Positions 31,547-39,661 of a DNA stretch of 51,544 nt are shown piece by piece. The position numbers and the translations under genes are program-made. Source of the stretch: Candidatus Tayloriibacteriota bacterium (GTDB taxonomy: Bacteria > Patescibacteriota > Minisyncoccia > Phycocordibacterales > SIBU01); assembly GCA_016188455.1 (NCBI GenBank), contig JACPHR010000019.1, positions 1 to 51,544 of the forward strand. Reading direction: 5' to 3'. Positions within the stretch are counted from its first letter, which is position 1, and each line of letters starts with the position of its first letter. The notes under the pieces are model-generated. The model was given only the letters and a program-made list of their open reading frames with translations, did no database searches and had not been told where the DNA came from.

Positions 31547-32789
31547 GCAACAATATAATTATACCCGAGAGAATGAGGGTAAGATACGCGCGGCTATCCA
31601 CAGGAGCGGGCGAAACGAAGGCAACGCGCTCATTGCCCGCTTTGTCCAACGCTTTCACGAAGATAAAGCTCTTCCGGTTTTGGTCGGCAAGCGCTAAGGG
31701 GCTCTCCGCTCTCACCCATTTGCCCTCCGCCGGCAAGGCCAAGCGCGTCTCCTGCGCTTCATAATGGTCAATGCCGGACTTTTTGTCTTGCGTTTCAAAA
31801 ACAACAAAGTATTTGCCGTCCAAAATACTGCTGCTCTTTCCCACCACTGGCGCGAAAATCTCCGGCGGCTCCCGGTCCTCGTCGTAAGACAGCGTCGCGC
31901 GAAGCAAGCGGGAGGATGCTGACTCCTTTCCTCCCCGAACGAGAGAGATTAGCCCTCCTCTCACCTCGGTTGGAAGTGCGCTGCCGGCTCCATCATTTCG
32001 CAGAACTACTCCGTCAACGACGGTAATGGGCGCCTTGCCCTCTGCTACTCCTTCAAAGACAACGAAAAAGAGGGGAATCTTTTCGCCCCAAAGGCCTCCT
32101 GGAATAATCCCTGAAAATGTTATTACGCTCGGCTCTACGGCTTGCGGACGCTCAACCCATAAGCTGACGGCCGATTCCTCATACGTTATGCGATAAGGCG
32201 AGAGGAACCGAGTTGGATACATAACTTTCCCCGAAACGGCATTGGCAGTCTCGCCCTTCGTATCAAGAAAGACGCCGAGTTGAAAAAGCTCGCCTGTTGC
32301 TCCAAAGCTTGTTTTCGGCTCAAGTGAAATTTCTGCGGCAAAAACAGGTGAAGGATTTAGAATATAGAATGTAGAAAATAGGAGGATAAGAAAGAATATA
32401 GAATTTAGAATATAGGATTTAGAATGCTTGCTTTGTGACTTAATCAGGCCGTCAAGCATCTTTCCGATTTCTACAATAGATGCGCCCAATTTTTTATAGT
32501 CGTCATCGTGAAGAAAATTTAGTCTACAAGAGACCTCAATCTGACTTTCTAATTCAGCCGTTGAGGCATAAGCGATGTTGTAGAATTGTAATTTTTCCTT
32601 CTGATGGCCCCTTTTGAAACCCTCCGCTATATTTGAACTGATAGATACCGCCGAACGCCTCATTTGGTTAGTAATGCCGTACAACTCTGATTTGGGAAAT
32701 TTCTCGGTAATGGCATACACGCCCGCGGCCAAATCAAGCGCTTTTTGCCAAACCTTTAGATCTCTAAATGATTTTAATTGTCCCTGCAT
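31509..32789 (-). CDS. S23-type four-helix-bundle module fused in frame to cohesin-like exported protein
   Basis: N-term SFRDLKVWQKALDLAAGVYAITEKFPKSELYGITNQMRRSAVSISSNIAEGFKRG (S23 family); then SIFFLILLFSTFYILNPSPVFAAEISLEPKTSFGATGELFQLGVFLDTKGETANAVSGKVMYP. Confidence 0.75.
   Translation of the reverse strand: MQGQLKSFRDLKVWQKALDLAAGVYAITEKFPKSELYGITNQMRRSAVSISSNIAEGFKRGHQKEKLQFYNIAYASTAELESQIEVSCRLNFLHDDDYKKLGASIVEIGKMLDGLIKSQSKHSKSYILNSIFFLILLFSTFYILNPSPVFAAEISLEPKTSFGATGELFQLGVFLDTKGETANAVSGKVMYPTRFLSPYRITYEESAVSLWVERPQAVEPSVITFSGIIPGGLWGEKIPLFFVVFEGVAEGKAPITVVDGVVLRNDGAGSALPTEVRGGLISLVRGGKESASSRLLRATLSYDEDREPPEIFAPVVGKSSSILDGKYFVVFETQDKKSGIDHYEAQETRLALPAEGKWVRAESPLALADQNRKSFIFVKALDKAGNERVAFVSPAPVDSRAYLTLILSGIIILLLAFFCARPHIRI
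32352..32374 (+). repeat. Inverted repeat copy 1 (23 bp exact) flanking the S23 module
   Basis: aggatttagaatatagaatgtag; reverse complement at 32801-32823. Confidence 0.9.
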
Positions 32790-32800
32790 AATCCTATATC

Positions 32801-32823
32801 CTACATTCTATATTCTAAATCCT
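32801..32823 (-). repeat. Inverted repeat copy 2 (23 bp exact) flanking the S23 module
   Basis: ctacattctatattctaaatcct. Confidence 0.9.
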
Positions 32824-32862
32824 AAATCCTAGATTCTATATTCTCTATCCTTCTTCTCCCCC

Positions 32863-34581
32863 CTACCCCGTCCAATAAAACGCCATAATGCTGAAGTCAA
32901 CCAGATTCACTTTGCCGTCGCCGTTTAAGTCAACATTCTTTGGAGGATTCGGCTTTTTATACCAAAACGCGAGAATGGAGTAATCAATGAGATTAACCTT
33001 CCCGTCACTGTTCACATCTTCCTTAAGTTTGACCGACTTTTTGGGAGACGTTACTTTGGCGAGCACGGTCTTTGTCCCGACCTTAAACGCCACGCTCTTT
33101 CCAAAAGCGCTAATTTCGTTTGCTTTTGCGGCCTTGGCTTTGGTGAGATGGTCTCCAAAGTCAAGCGCGGCCGTATCAAAATTATAGAGATACGAACCGT
33201 CCTTGTCTGTCGCCACCTTGCCGAAAAATTCCTCGTCCGAATTGACGGCAATGGTAACCTCGGAGTTCGGAGCGCTCACGCCAAAAATAGCCAGGTTCTC
33301 GCCGCGTTTAACTTCGGTTTTATCCACCGCGATGGTCGGCGCTATAAAAATGCCGCCCATCTCAACCGTAACGCCCGAAGTTACCGTCACCGGAAAAGTA
33401 AAAAGCGACGACCTCCTTCCCTGACCGTCTTCAGAATAAACCCCAAAAATATAGCCGCCCGCGGAAATCCCTGAAACCGCCACCCTGAAATTCGCCGCCG
33501 GGTCGGCAAGAGTTTGTGCCGCGATTTGCGCGTCTTTCAGAATTGTCACTTTCATCCCCGGATAGGCGCGACCGGAAAAGACAACGCTCGTTACCGGGGC
33601 GATGTAACCGCCCCCTCCGCCTCCACCGCCTCCGCCTCCTCCCCCGCTACTGCTTGATGATAAAGAGGGGGTTGGAACAGGAGCCGGAGCCGTACCCATG
33701 ACCGTAAAGGTGCTGAAATGCGTTGAACTGAAAGTTACTTTGTTCTGTGTGGTATCAACAGTGCTTCCGCTTATAAGCTGCCAGGCGGAACCATCCCACC
33801 GGTAGGCGCCCAAGGTGCTCTCGTCAATGCCGCTTATGTCGTCGTCCGTGTAATAAAAGGTAATGATGGCAGGTTCACTTAGGGTCGTGATGGCGCTGTT
33901 GTCGGAGTACTTCCTAAATGACGCTTCAAACCAGGTGTTGGCGGCGAGCTTGCCGCTCGGCAGCGGTCTGCCGGAGAGCGCCGCGCTCCTCGGTATCCCC
34001 TGCATGTTCATGAAGTACCGTTCGCCGGTCCCGATGATATTTGGCGGGAGAATCATCTCATGTCTCGTCCCGTTTGGGTTCAAAATGGCGGAGGTTGACG
34101 CCGTGCCAGGGTCAAAATCCAGCGCCCGCACGGCATACACATTCGCCGTTGGCACGGCCGAGAACTCGGTTGATGTCGCGACGACAAAACCGGAAGAATT
34201 CTTCACCCGAACAACGAAATAGTATCTGGTGCCATTCGTAAGGTTCGGAAAGGAAGAAGCAGTGGTACTTCCCATGACCGTGAAAACATAAGGTCCGCCG
34301 CTTGAAAGCGCGCGTCCGACTTCATAATGATTAAAGAAAATACCGGAGGAGGTACTGGTTGCCGGCGCCCAAAACATCCAGATCTCCGCGTTCCCCGGAA
34401 AGATTTGAGGAATGGGCGGCGCGGCAAGAGGCGGCGGCACTACGGTCACATATATCGCGGTGCTTTGATTTCCGGCGTATGCGGTAAAAGCAAAAAAAAG
34501 CGCGCCGCACCAAAATGCCGTCAATAAAAAACAGAACGGAGCACCCGCAACCCGCTTTTTCGTTCGGTTTCTCTCATTCAT
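32863..34581 (-). CDS. Exported FN3-like protein with C-terminal dockerin-type domain
   Basis: C-term DVNSDGKVNLIDYSILAFWYKKPNPPKNVDLNGDGKVNLVDFSIMAFYWTG, duplicated Ca-binding dockerin repeat; FN3-like N-term; poly-Gly linker. Confidence 0.85.
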   Translation of the reverse strand: MNERNRTKKRVAGAPFCFLLTAFWCGALFFAFTAYAGNQSTAIYVTVVPPPLAAPPIPQIFPGNAEIWMFWAPATSTSSGIFFNHYEVGRALSSGGPYVFTVMGSTTASSFPNLTNGTRYYFVVRVKNSSGFVVATSTEFSAVPTANVYAVRALDFDPGTASTSAILNPNGTRHEMILPPNIIGTGERYFMNMQGIPRSAALSGRPLPSGKLAANTWFEASFRKYSDNSAITTLSEPAIITFYYTDDDISGIDESTLGAYRWDGSAWQLISGSTVDTTQNKVTFSSTHFSTFTVMGTAPAPVPTPSLSSSSSGGGGGGGGGGGGGYIAPVTSVVFSGRAYPGMKVTILKDAQIAAQTLADPAANFRVAVSGISAGGYIFGVYSEDGQGRRSSLFTFPVTVTSGVTVEMGGIFIAPTIAVDKTEVKRGENLAIFGVSAPNSEVTIAVNSDEEFFGKVATDKDGSYLYNFDTAALDFGDHLTKAKAAKANEISAFGKSVAFKVGTKTVLAKVTSPKKSVKLKEDVNSDGKVNLIDYSILAFWYKKPNPPKNVDLNGDGKVNLVDFSIMAFYWTG

Positions 34582-34600
34582 CGCCTCTTAATTCTACCTT

Positions 34601-34820
34601 ATTGTAACTGCGGAGAATACCCCGAGGCTTTGCCTCGGGGATGAATCCGCAAGTAGTAAGATGGGTCGGCGCCCGCCCGAACGTACCGAGTACGGTAGTT
34701 CGGTACGGGCGGGGAGCCGATTCTTATACAACAAAGTTTGCCCCGATGCCTCGCCTAATACCCCGCCGAGGTACTCCGAGGGAACAGCTTGCTGCGGGGA
34801 TAGGACGAGGCCAAACTTTA
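34601..34820. repeat. ~220-bp structured dispersed repeat, copy A
   Basis: Near-identical in inverse orientation to 51083-51306; several internal hairpins. Confidence 0.9.
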
Positions 34821-35750
34821 TTTGAGAGAGACCGAGATTTTCAGGCGGCGGCGCAGGAACTTGAAGAGATGAAAGAGCGCGAAGATAAGCGCCATGAGTC
34901 CGAGAAGATGCCAAACAGGAAAGGCGTAAAAGGCGACGGTTTTCGTAGTCAATTCATTCCCTTCGCCGTCAACAATGGCGAGCGCCGCCGTATATCGGCC
35001 TAGCAGAAAACCGGAAACATCCCACTGGGCAATCAAATCCCGCACGCCGGTCGGAAGCACCACTTGACCAGAAATCGGAACTTCGCCCACTTTTTTCCCG
35101 AACATATTCGCTATAGTCAAAGCGCCTTTGGGTTCAAAGTGGACGGTGCCCGTATTCTCAAATTTGATGGTAAAGCCAACTGGACTGCCAGTGACAAAAC
35201 TCGGACCTGAAAAATCCAAAATTTTACCTTTTTGCAAACTGTTGCCGGGAACCGTAACGAAAATAAGCACGCCGACTCTGGTGCCGATTTTTAACTGCCC
35301 GGCTTCCTCTAATCTAGTTGCCTTAAAAAAAACCACGCCAAAATGCGCTCCCGGCTCAGCTTTGGAAGGAGCTTTTATGCTGTACGGAATGGCTCTTGAT
35401 TCTCCTTTTTTGAAAACAAACGAGCCCTTTCCGCCTATGGTAATCCAGTCCCTGACCGTCGTAACACCTTCAGTTCTGCCAATGAATTGCAGATTAATGC
35501 TGCCGGCAGCCGGGATAAAATCCTCCACCGTTACTTCAACATTGACATCTTCATCGCTTTCATTCCTAAGAGAAATTGCGCCAGAGACCGTTTCCCCCGG
35601 CTTAATGGTATGCAAAACCTTTACCGGCTGCACGGATAGACCAATACCGGCATTCGCCACACTCGCCCCAAACAATAATAGCAATAGCAAAACCGACAGC
35701 ACCAATAACGCTGTTCTGTTAATACATAGCGTGTTCTGAATTTTTGTCAT
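34818..35750 (-). CDS. DUF916-like (WxL-interacting-type) membrane-anchored protein
   Basis: AGIGLSVQPVKVLHTIKPGETVSGAISLRNESDEDVNVEVTVEDFIPAAGS...; C-terminal TM followed by basic tail. Confidence 0.65.
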   Translation of the reverse strand: MTKIQNTLCINRTALLVLSVLLLLLLFGASVANAGIGLSVQPVKVLHTIKPGETVSGAISLRNESDEDVNVEVTVEDFIPAAGSINLQFIGRTEGVTTVRDWITIGGKGSFVFKKGESRAIPYSIKAPSKAEPGAHFGVVFFKATRLEEAGQLKIGTRVGVLIFVTVPGNSLQKGKILDFSGPSFVTGSPVGFTIKFENTGTVHFEPKGALTIANMFGKKVGEVPISGQVVLPTGVRDLIAQWDVSGFLLGRYTAALAIVDGEGNELTTKTVAFYAFPVWHLLGLMALIFALFHLFKFLRRRLKISVSLK

Positions 35751-35841
35751 TTGGATTTCTTTTGCCCGCGCGCCTGAACTTCGTCCGTGCGAAGTCGGGT
35801 GGGATTTAATGCTTCACGCTTCACGCTTCACGCTTCAAGTT

Positions 35842-36531
35842 TTACGGATTCGCGGTTGCCGTGTAAGTCAATGGCCCGGTATAGGTGCCTGTCTTCTGGG
35901 TCACGGGCACATCAAGATAGTATTGGACAGTATTTAGATGCGCGGTTGCGCTGTAGGAACCGCTGCCTGCGTTTCCAATGCGACTAACGTTCGTAGAGCT
36001 GGCAATACCCGCCCAAAGCTGACTGGCGTTAAACATGGCGTCGCTGGTCCCCCACCAGGCGGTGGAAAGAAATGACACGCCGTTAGTAGATGACGCGCTC
36101 ATCACGCGGAAGGCAAGCACATCATCACCGTTGGTAATGGAAACGGCATTGCCGGCAGAGGTGGTCGCTGAAGCCGCGGCCACAATCCACTGCGGGTCCT
36201 TGTCTGTAATCTCAGTGCCAGAGCCGTCATTCATTGCCTGCGCTGTCAGAGTCACATTATCTCCGGAGAGCGTTACATTCCAGCCGGAAGTATTATTGGT
36301 TGTGACAGACAAAGTGCTCGTCGCCTGGACCGAAGTGCCAGGGGAAAGCGTTGCAAACTGGTTGGTAGTTACCGTAAAAGACAAAGCCGAGCTAACCGTT
36401 ACGCTCAAAGTGGGAGTCTGGGTGGCTGCAAAGACAAGGTAGCCGGAAAACAGTACGAGCGCGATAAGGAAAGCGGTGATAAACGGATTGGCATCATCTT
36501 TAGAAAAAATAAAAATCTTCTTGGAAATCAT
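35842..36531 (-). CDS. WxL-like exported surface protein, paralogue of 37214-38356
   Basis: SLSFTVTTNQFATLSPGTSVQATSTLSVTTNNTSGWNVTLSGDNVTLTAQAMNDG...FLSTAWWGTSDAMFNASQLWAGIASSTNVSRIGNAGSGSYSA. Confidence 0.6.
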   Translation of the reverse strand: MISKKIFIFSKDDANPFITAFLIALVLFSGYLVFAATQTPTLSVTVSSALSFTVTTNQFATLSPGTSVQATSTLSVTTNNTSGWNVTLSGDNVTLTAQAMNDGSGTEITDKDPQWIVAAASATTSAGNAVSITNGDDVLAFRVMSASSTNGVSFLSTAWWGTSDAMFNASQLWAGIASSTNVSRIGNAGSGSYSATAHLNTVQYYLDVPVTQKTGTYTGPLTYTATANP

Positions 36532-36648
36532 TTTTTATATGTTATCAAGTGTGTAAATAAACTCGACCGATTCAAAACAAAAAACCAACTAGCTACTGCT
36601 AATTGGACCGCAAACTACCACTTCCCCAGAATTTATCTGTGTCTGTGC

Positions 36649-36674
36649 AAGAGAGAGAGAGAGAGAGAGAGAGT
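36649..36674. repeat. (AG)13 dinucleotide microsatellite
   Basis: Direct reading; ~120 bp upstream of the 35842-36531 start codon. Confidence 0.97.
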
Positions 36675-36809
36675 TAAACATGATTTTCACACTTACATGA
36701 TAGCACATATCAGAATGGCCAAGTATAATGAGTTATCCACAACCATATTCCTGAAGCCTAAAGCGTAAAACTTGAAACAAAATCAAGCTCGGGCTTCAGG
36801 TTTCAGGCT

Positions 36810-37166
36810 TCAGGCTTCGTGTTTCAAGTTCCGTATAACTCCCCATAACATTGCTCCGATATCTTCTGCCAAATTTATTGCTTGTTCATACTCATCTTTG
36901 GCAATATATTTTTCAACCAACGAAAAGTGGAGAAGATACTTTGATTCTTTAAGCGACCCGTAAGAGATTTCAAGAAAATTTTTATGGACTTTATCCCTTC
37001 CTCGAGCATATCCTTCAACATAATTAAGAATGATTGATAAAGACGCTCTCCTTAACTGAGAAGTTACGCCGTATAATTCCTCTTTGAGAAATTTCCGCGT
37101 CAGAGCATAAACTAAATGAACATATTCATCCATCTTTCTTTTTAGTTTCTCATGATAATTTTCCAT
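36810..37166 (-). CDS. S23-type four-helix-bundle protein
   Basis: MDEYVHLVYALTRKFLKEELYGVTSQLRRASLSIILNYVEGYARGRDKVHKNFLEISYGSLKESKYLLHFS. Confidence 0.88.
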   Translation of the reverse strand: MENYHEKLKRKMDEYVHLVYALTRKFLKEELYGVTSQLRRASLSIILNYVEGYARGRDKVHKNFLEISYGSLKESKYLLHFSLVEKYIAKDEYEQAINLAEDIGAMLWGVIRNLKHEA

Positions 37167-37213
37167 GTTTTTTGCTTTTTATGTTTTAGGTTTCAAGCTT
37201 CACGCTTCAAGTT

Positions 37214-38356
37214 TTACGGATTGGCCGTAGCAGTATAAGTCAAGGTTCCAGTGTAGGTGCCTGTCTTCTGGGTCGCCGGCACATCAAGATAATACTGGAC
37301 GGTGTTTAGATGGTCAGACGCGCTTAAAGAGCCGGTGCCCGCGTTTCCGATACGGCTCACATTGGTGGAACTGGCAATACCCGCCCAAAGCTGACTGGCG
37401 TTAAACATGGCGTCGCTCGTCCCCCACCAGGCGGTAGAGAGAAAGGCTGCGCCGTTGGTAGATGACGCGCTCATCACGCGAAAGGCAAGCACATCCTGAC
37501 CGTTGGTAATGGCCGTGGCGTTGCCGGCGGTTGTCGTTGCCGCACCCGAAGGAATAATCCACTGGGGAGTAAGGTCTGTAATTTCGGTGCCAGCGCCGTC
37601 ATTCATGGCCTTGGCCGTGGCGGTAACGTTATTGCCGGAGAGCGTTACATTCCAGCCGGAAGCATTGTTGGTGTTGACATTCAAAGTGCTGGTAGCTTTT
37701 ACGGGAGAGCCCGGAGAAAGAGTGGCGAAGTTGTTGGTGGTAACCACGAAGGTAAGCGAGGCTTCGGCGCCGGCTGCGGTTCCGCATATCTTGGTGGTGT
37801 AGGCAGTGCCGTCCCCCACATGGGCGTTGGTGGTTCCGGTCATTGAGCCGAGCGTGGTGTCAAAACCTGTGCAGTTCGTTGCTTGATAACCGACCGAAAC
37901 GCTCCCGCCCGAAGGCGCCTGAATGCAAGCATTATTGGCGTAATTGCTCTGCGAATTTTGCTCGGAATGCGCATTGGTCGTTGCCGATAATTTTAAGGCC
38001 GTGGCAAAAGTGCCGGAACACGAATTGCCAAGTCCCGTTACGCCGCTACAGCAGACAAGTTGAGTATAATTTGATTGGCTTGGAAGTTCGGCGTGGGCGT
38101 TAGCAGTTCCCGACATTCGCCAAATCACCGTGCCCGAGGGACAGGTGGTGGCCACCGAACAGGAAAGCGTGCCGGCATTAACCGTATGCAAAAACCCTAA
38201 CCCCACCAAAGCCAGCGTTAACCCCGTTAGAAGCCGTGCGCAGAAAAAATTTATCAAATTTTTTCTGCCTTGAAGATATCGGCCATTTGCACTATGCCGA
38301 TAATTTCTATGATAGTTTTTACTTGTGGATAACTCAACTTCTAACGGAGTTGACAT
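37214..38356 (-). CDS. WxL-like exported surface protein with N-terminal Cys-rich repeats
   Basis: LHTVNAGTLSCSVATTCPSGTVIWRMSGTANAHAE...; C-terminal half closely matches 35842-36531. Confidence 0.65.
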   Translation of the reverse strand: MSTPLEVELSTSKNYHRNYRHSANGRYLQGRKNLINFFCARLLTGLTLALVGLGFLHTVNAGTLSCSVATTCPSGTVIWRMSGTANAHAELPSQSNYTQLVCCSGVTGLGNSCSGTFATALKLSATTNAHSEQNSQSNYANNACIQAPSGGSVSVGYQATNCTGFDTTLGSMTGTTNAHVGDGTAYTTKICGTAAGAEASLTFVVTTNNFATLSPGSPVKATSTLNVNTNNASGWNVTLSGNNVTATAKAMNDGAGTEITDLTPQWIIPSGAATTTAGNATAITNGQDVLAFRVMSASSTNGAAFLSTAWWGTSDAMFNASQLWAGIASSTNVSRIGNAGTGSLSASDHLNTVQYYLDVPATQKTGTYTGTLTYTATANP

Positions 38357-38383
38357 GGTTTGTGGGAATGATATACTTAAAGC

Positions 38384-38427
38384 ACGATAGCATTCAGGGG
38401 CCTTTCGGGGCTCCTGATTTATTTTTG
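38384..38427 (+). ncRNA. Candidate small RNA convergent with NYN gene 2
   Basis: TTGACA 38350-38355, 16-nt spacer, TATACT 38372-38377; hairpin caggggcc-tttcgg-ggctcctg 38395-38416 followed by atttattttt. Confidence 0.4.
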
Positions 38428-38928
38428 AAGCCGATCTTTAAGCTTTCTTAAATCGATATACTTAGCTCTTTCCAGCAACTCTTTTGAAATGTGGCCTCTT
38501 GTGGACATCACAATAATTCTCTTGCCGACTTTTTTGATCCTGTCTATAACAACCGAAAAATCGCTGTCCCCGGAAATCAGTACGGCCGTATCATAATGAT
38601 CTCTCGTATCGTCCATCTCAAAAGCCAGTTCCATGTCCAAATTATTTTTCCACTCTAAACCGCCGTCTCTGGATTTAATTTTCTTAACCACTCTGGTTCT
38701 GATTATAAATCCCTTTGCCGAAAGCATATCCAAAAATCTCATTTCGCTTGGATTGGCTTCGTTCCTGCCGGTATAAACAAATAATTTTGTGTCTTCTCCG
38801 CATTCTTCCTTAAAGTATTTCATCAATTTTTCATACGAAACACGCCAATGTAAAGTCCTTTGCGAATAAAATAAATTTTCCGCATCAATAAACACATACA
38901 CCTTACCTTTTATAAACTGACCGATCAT
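38419..38928 (-). CDS. NYN-domain (LabA/DUF88-like) protein 2
   Basis: KVYVFIDAENLFYSQRTLHWRVSYEKLMKYFKEE...NLDMELAFEMDDTRDHYDTAVLISGDSDFSVVIDRIKKVGKRIIVM. Confidence 0.9.
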   Translation of the reverse strand: MIGQFIKGKVYVFIDAENLFYSQRTLHWRVSYEKLMKYFKEECGEDTKLFVYTGRNEANPSEMRFLDMLSAKGFIIRTRVVKKIKSRDGGLEWKNNLDMELAFEMDDTRDHYDTAVLISGDSDFSVVIDRIKKVGKRIIVMSTRGHISKELLERAKYIDLRKLKDRLQK

Positions 38929-38940
38929 AATTCAATGATA

Positions 38941-39081
38941 TCACAACCAAATCACCGTGCCCGAAGGACAGGTGGTTGCAACGGAACAGGAAAGCGTGCC
39001 GGCATTAACCGTATGCAAAAACATTGACCCTAAAGCGAGCGCCAGTAATAACTTACTTATCCACAATTTGGCTATTGACAT
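38941..39081 (-). pseudogene. Truncated leader copy of the surface-protein gene
   Basis: MSIAKLWISKLLLALALGSMFLHTVNAGTLSCSVATTCPSGTVIWL-stop; matches N-terminus of 37214-38356. Confidence 0.7.
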
Positions 39082-39108
39082 AGATATTGAGTTTGCTATA
39101 GTGTAATC

Positions 39109-39169
39109 ATCACGAACGGAAAGGGTGCCCTGATGAGGTTTTGTCCTCATCGGGGTCTTTCTTTTTTTG
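39109..39169 (+). ncRNA. Candidate small RNA convergent with NYN gene 1
   Basis: TTGACA 39075-39080, 16-nt spacer, tgcTATAGT (-10 at 39097-39102); hairpin ccctgatgagg-ttttgt-cctcatcgggg 39128-39155 then tctttcttttttt. Confidence 0.45.
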
Positions 39170-39649
39170 AACCTTGTTTCTGATGTCAACGACAAATCTA
39201 GTAGAGGGCAAAAAATCGGCTCGCTTCAGAAGCCCGGAATACCTTTTGCGGTTCGGCACCATAAGCGCAAGAAGTTTTTTCTGCTCCAATAAGTATTCAA
39301 CAAGGCAATGGAAATCGCCGTCACCGGTTATGATAAGCGCTTTATCGAAATCGTTTATATGAATCATCGTGTGTAAGACAAGTTCTGCGTCAACATTGCC
39401 TTTCACCTCTCCATCGGGAAGCTCCAGCGTCGGCTTAAAAATGCAAATATAACCACCCTCCTGAAGATATTTGTAAAGCCCCTCATTGCCTTTCACATAG
39501 CCAATGCAAAGAAATGCTTTCGTGATATTATGCTTGTCTTTCAAATATACGCGAAAACGCGCAAAATCAAGCTCCCATCCTTGCGCGCGAACGCCAAGAT
39601 TTAAATTCTGACTGTCTATAAACGCAAAATTGTTTGATTTTATTTTCAC
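39110..39649 (-). CDS. NYN-domain (LabA/DUF88-like) protein 1
   Basis: NNFAFIDSQNLNLGVRAQGWELDFARFRVYLKDKHNITKAFLCIGYV...NVDAELVLHTMIHINDFDKALIITGDGDFHCLVEYLLEQKKLLAL. Confidence 0.9.
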   Translation of the reverse strand: MKIKSNNFAFIDSQNLNLGVRAQGWELDFARFRVYLKDKHNITKAFLCIGYVKGNEGLYKYLQEGGYICIFKPTLELPDGEVKGNVDAELVLHTMIHINDFDKALIITGDGDFHCLVEYLLEQKKLLALMVPNRKRYSGLLKRADFLPSTRFVVDIRNKVQKKKDPDEDKTSSGHPFRS

Positions 39650-39661
39650 TATATAGATATT

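Noticed and set aside
33600-33660. Poly-glycine tract (GGT/GGC-type repeat) in the dockerin protein as a phase-variation tract
   Set aside because: Codons are mixed and in triplets; length change would not shift frame. Better seen as a flexible linker.
39128-39155. ctgatgagg in candidate small RNA 1 resembles the hammerhead ribozyme core CUGANGA
   Set aside because: The following GAAA and cleavage-site context are absent; the segment is better explained as a terminator stem.
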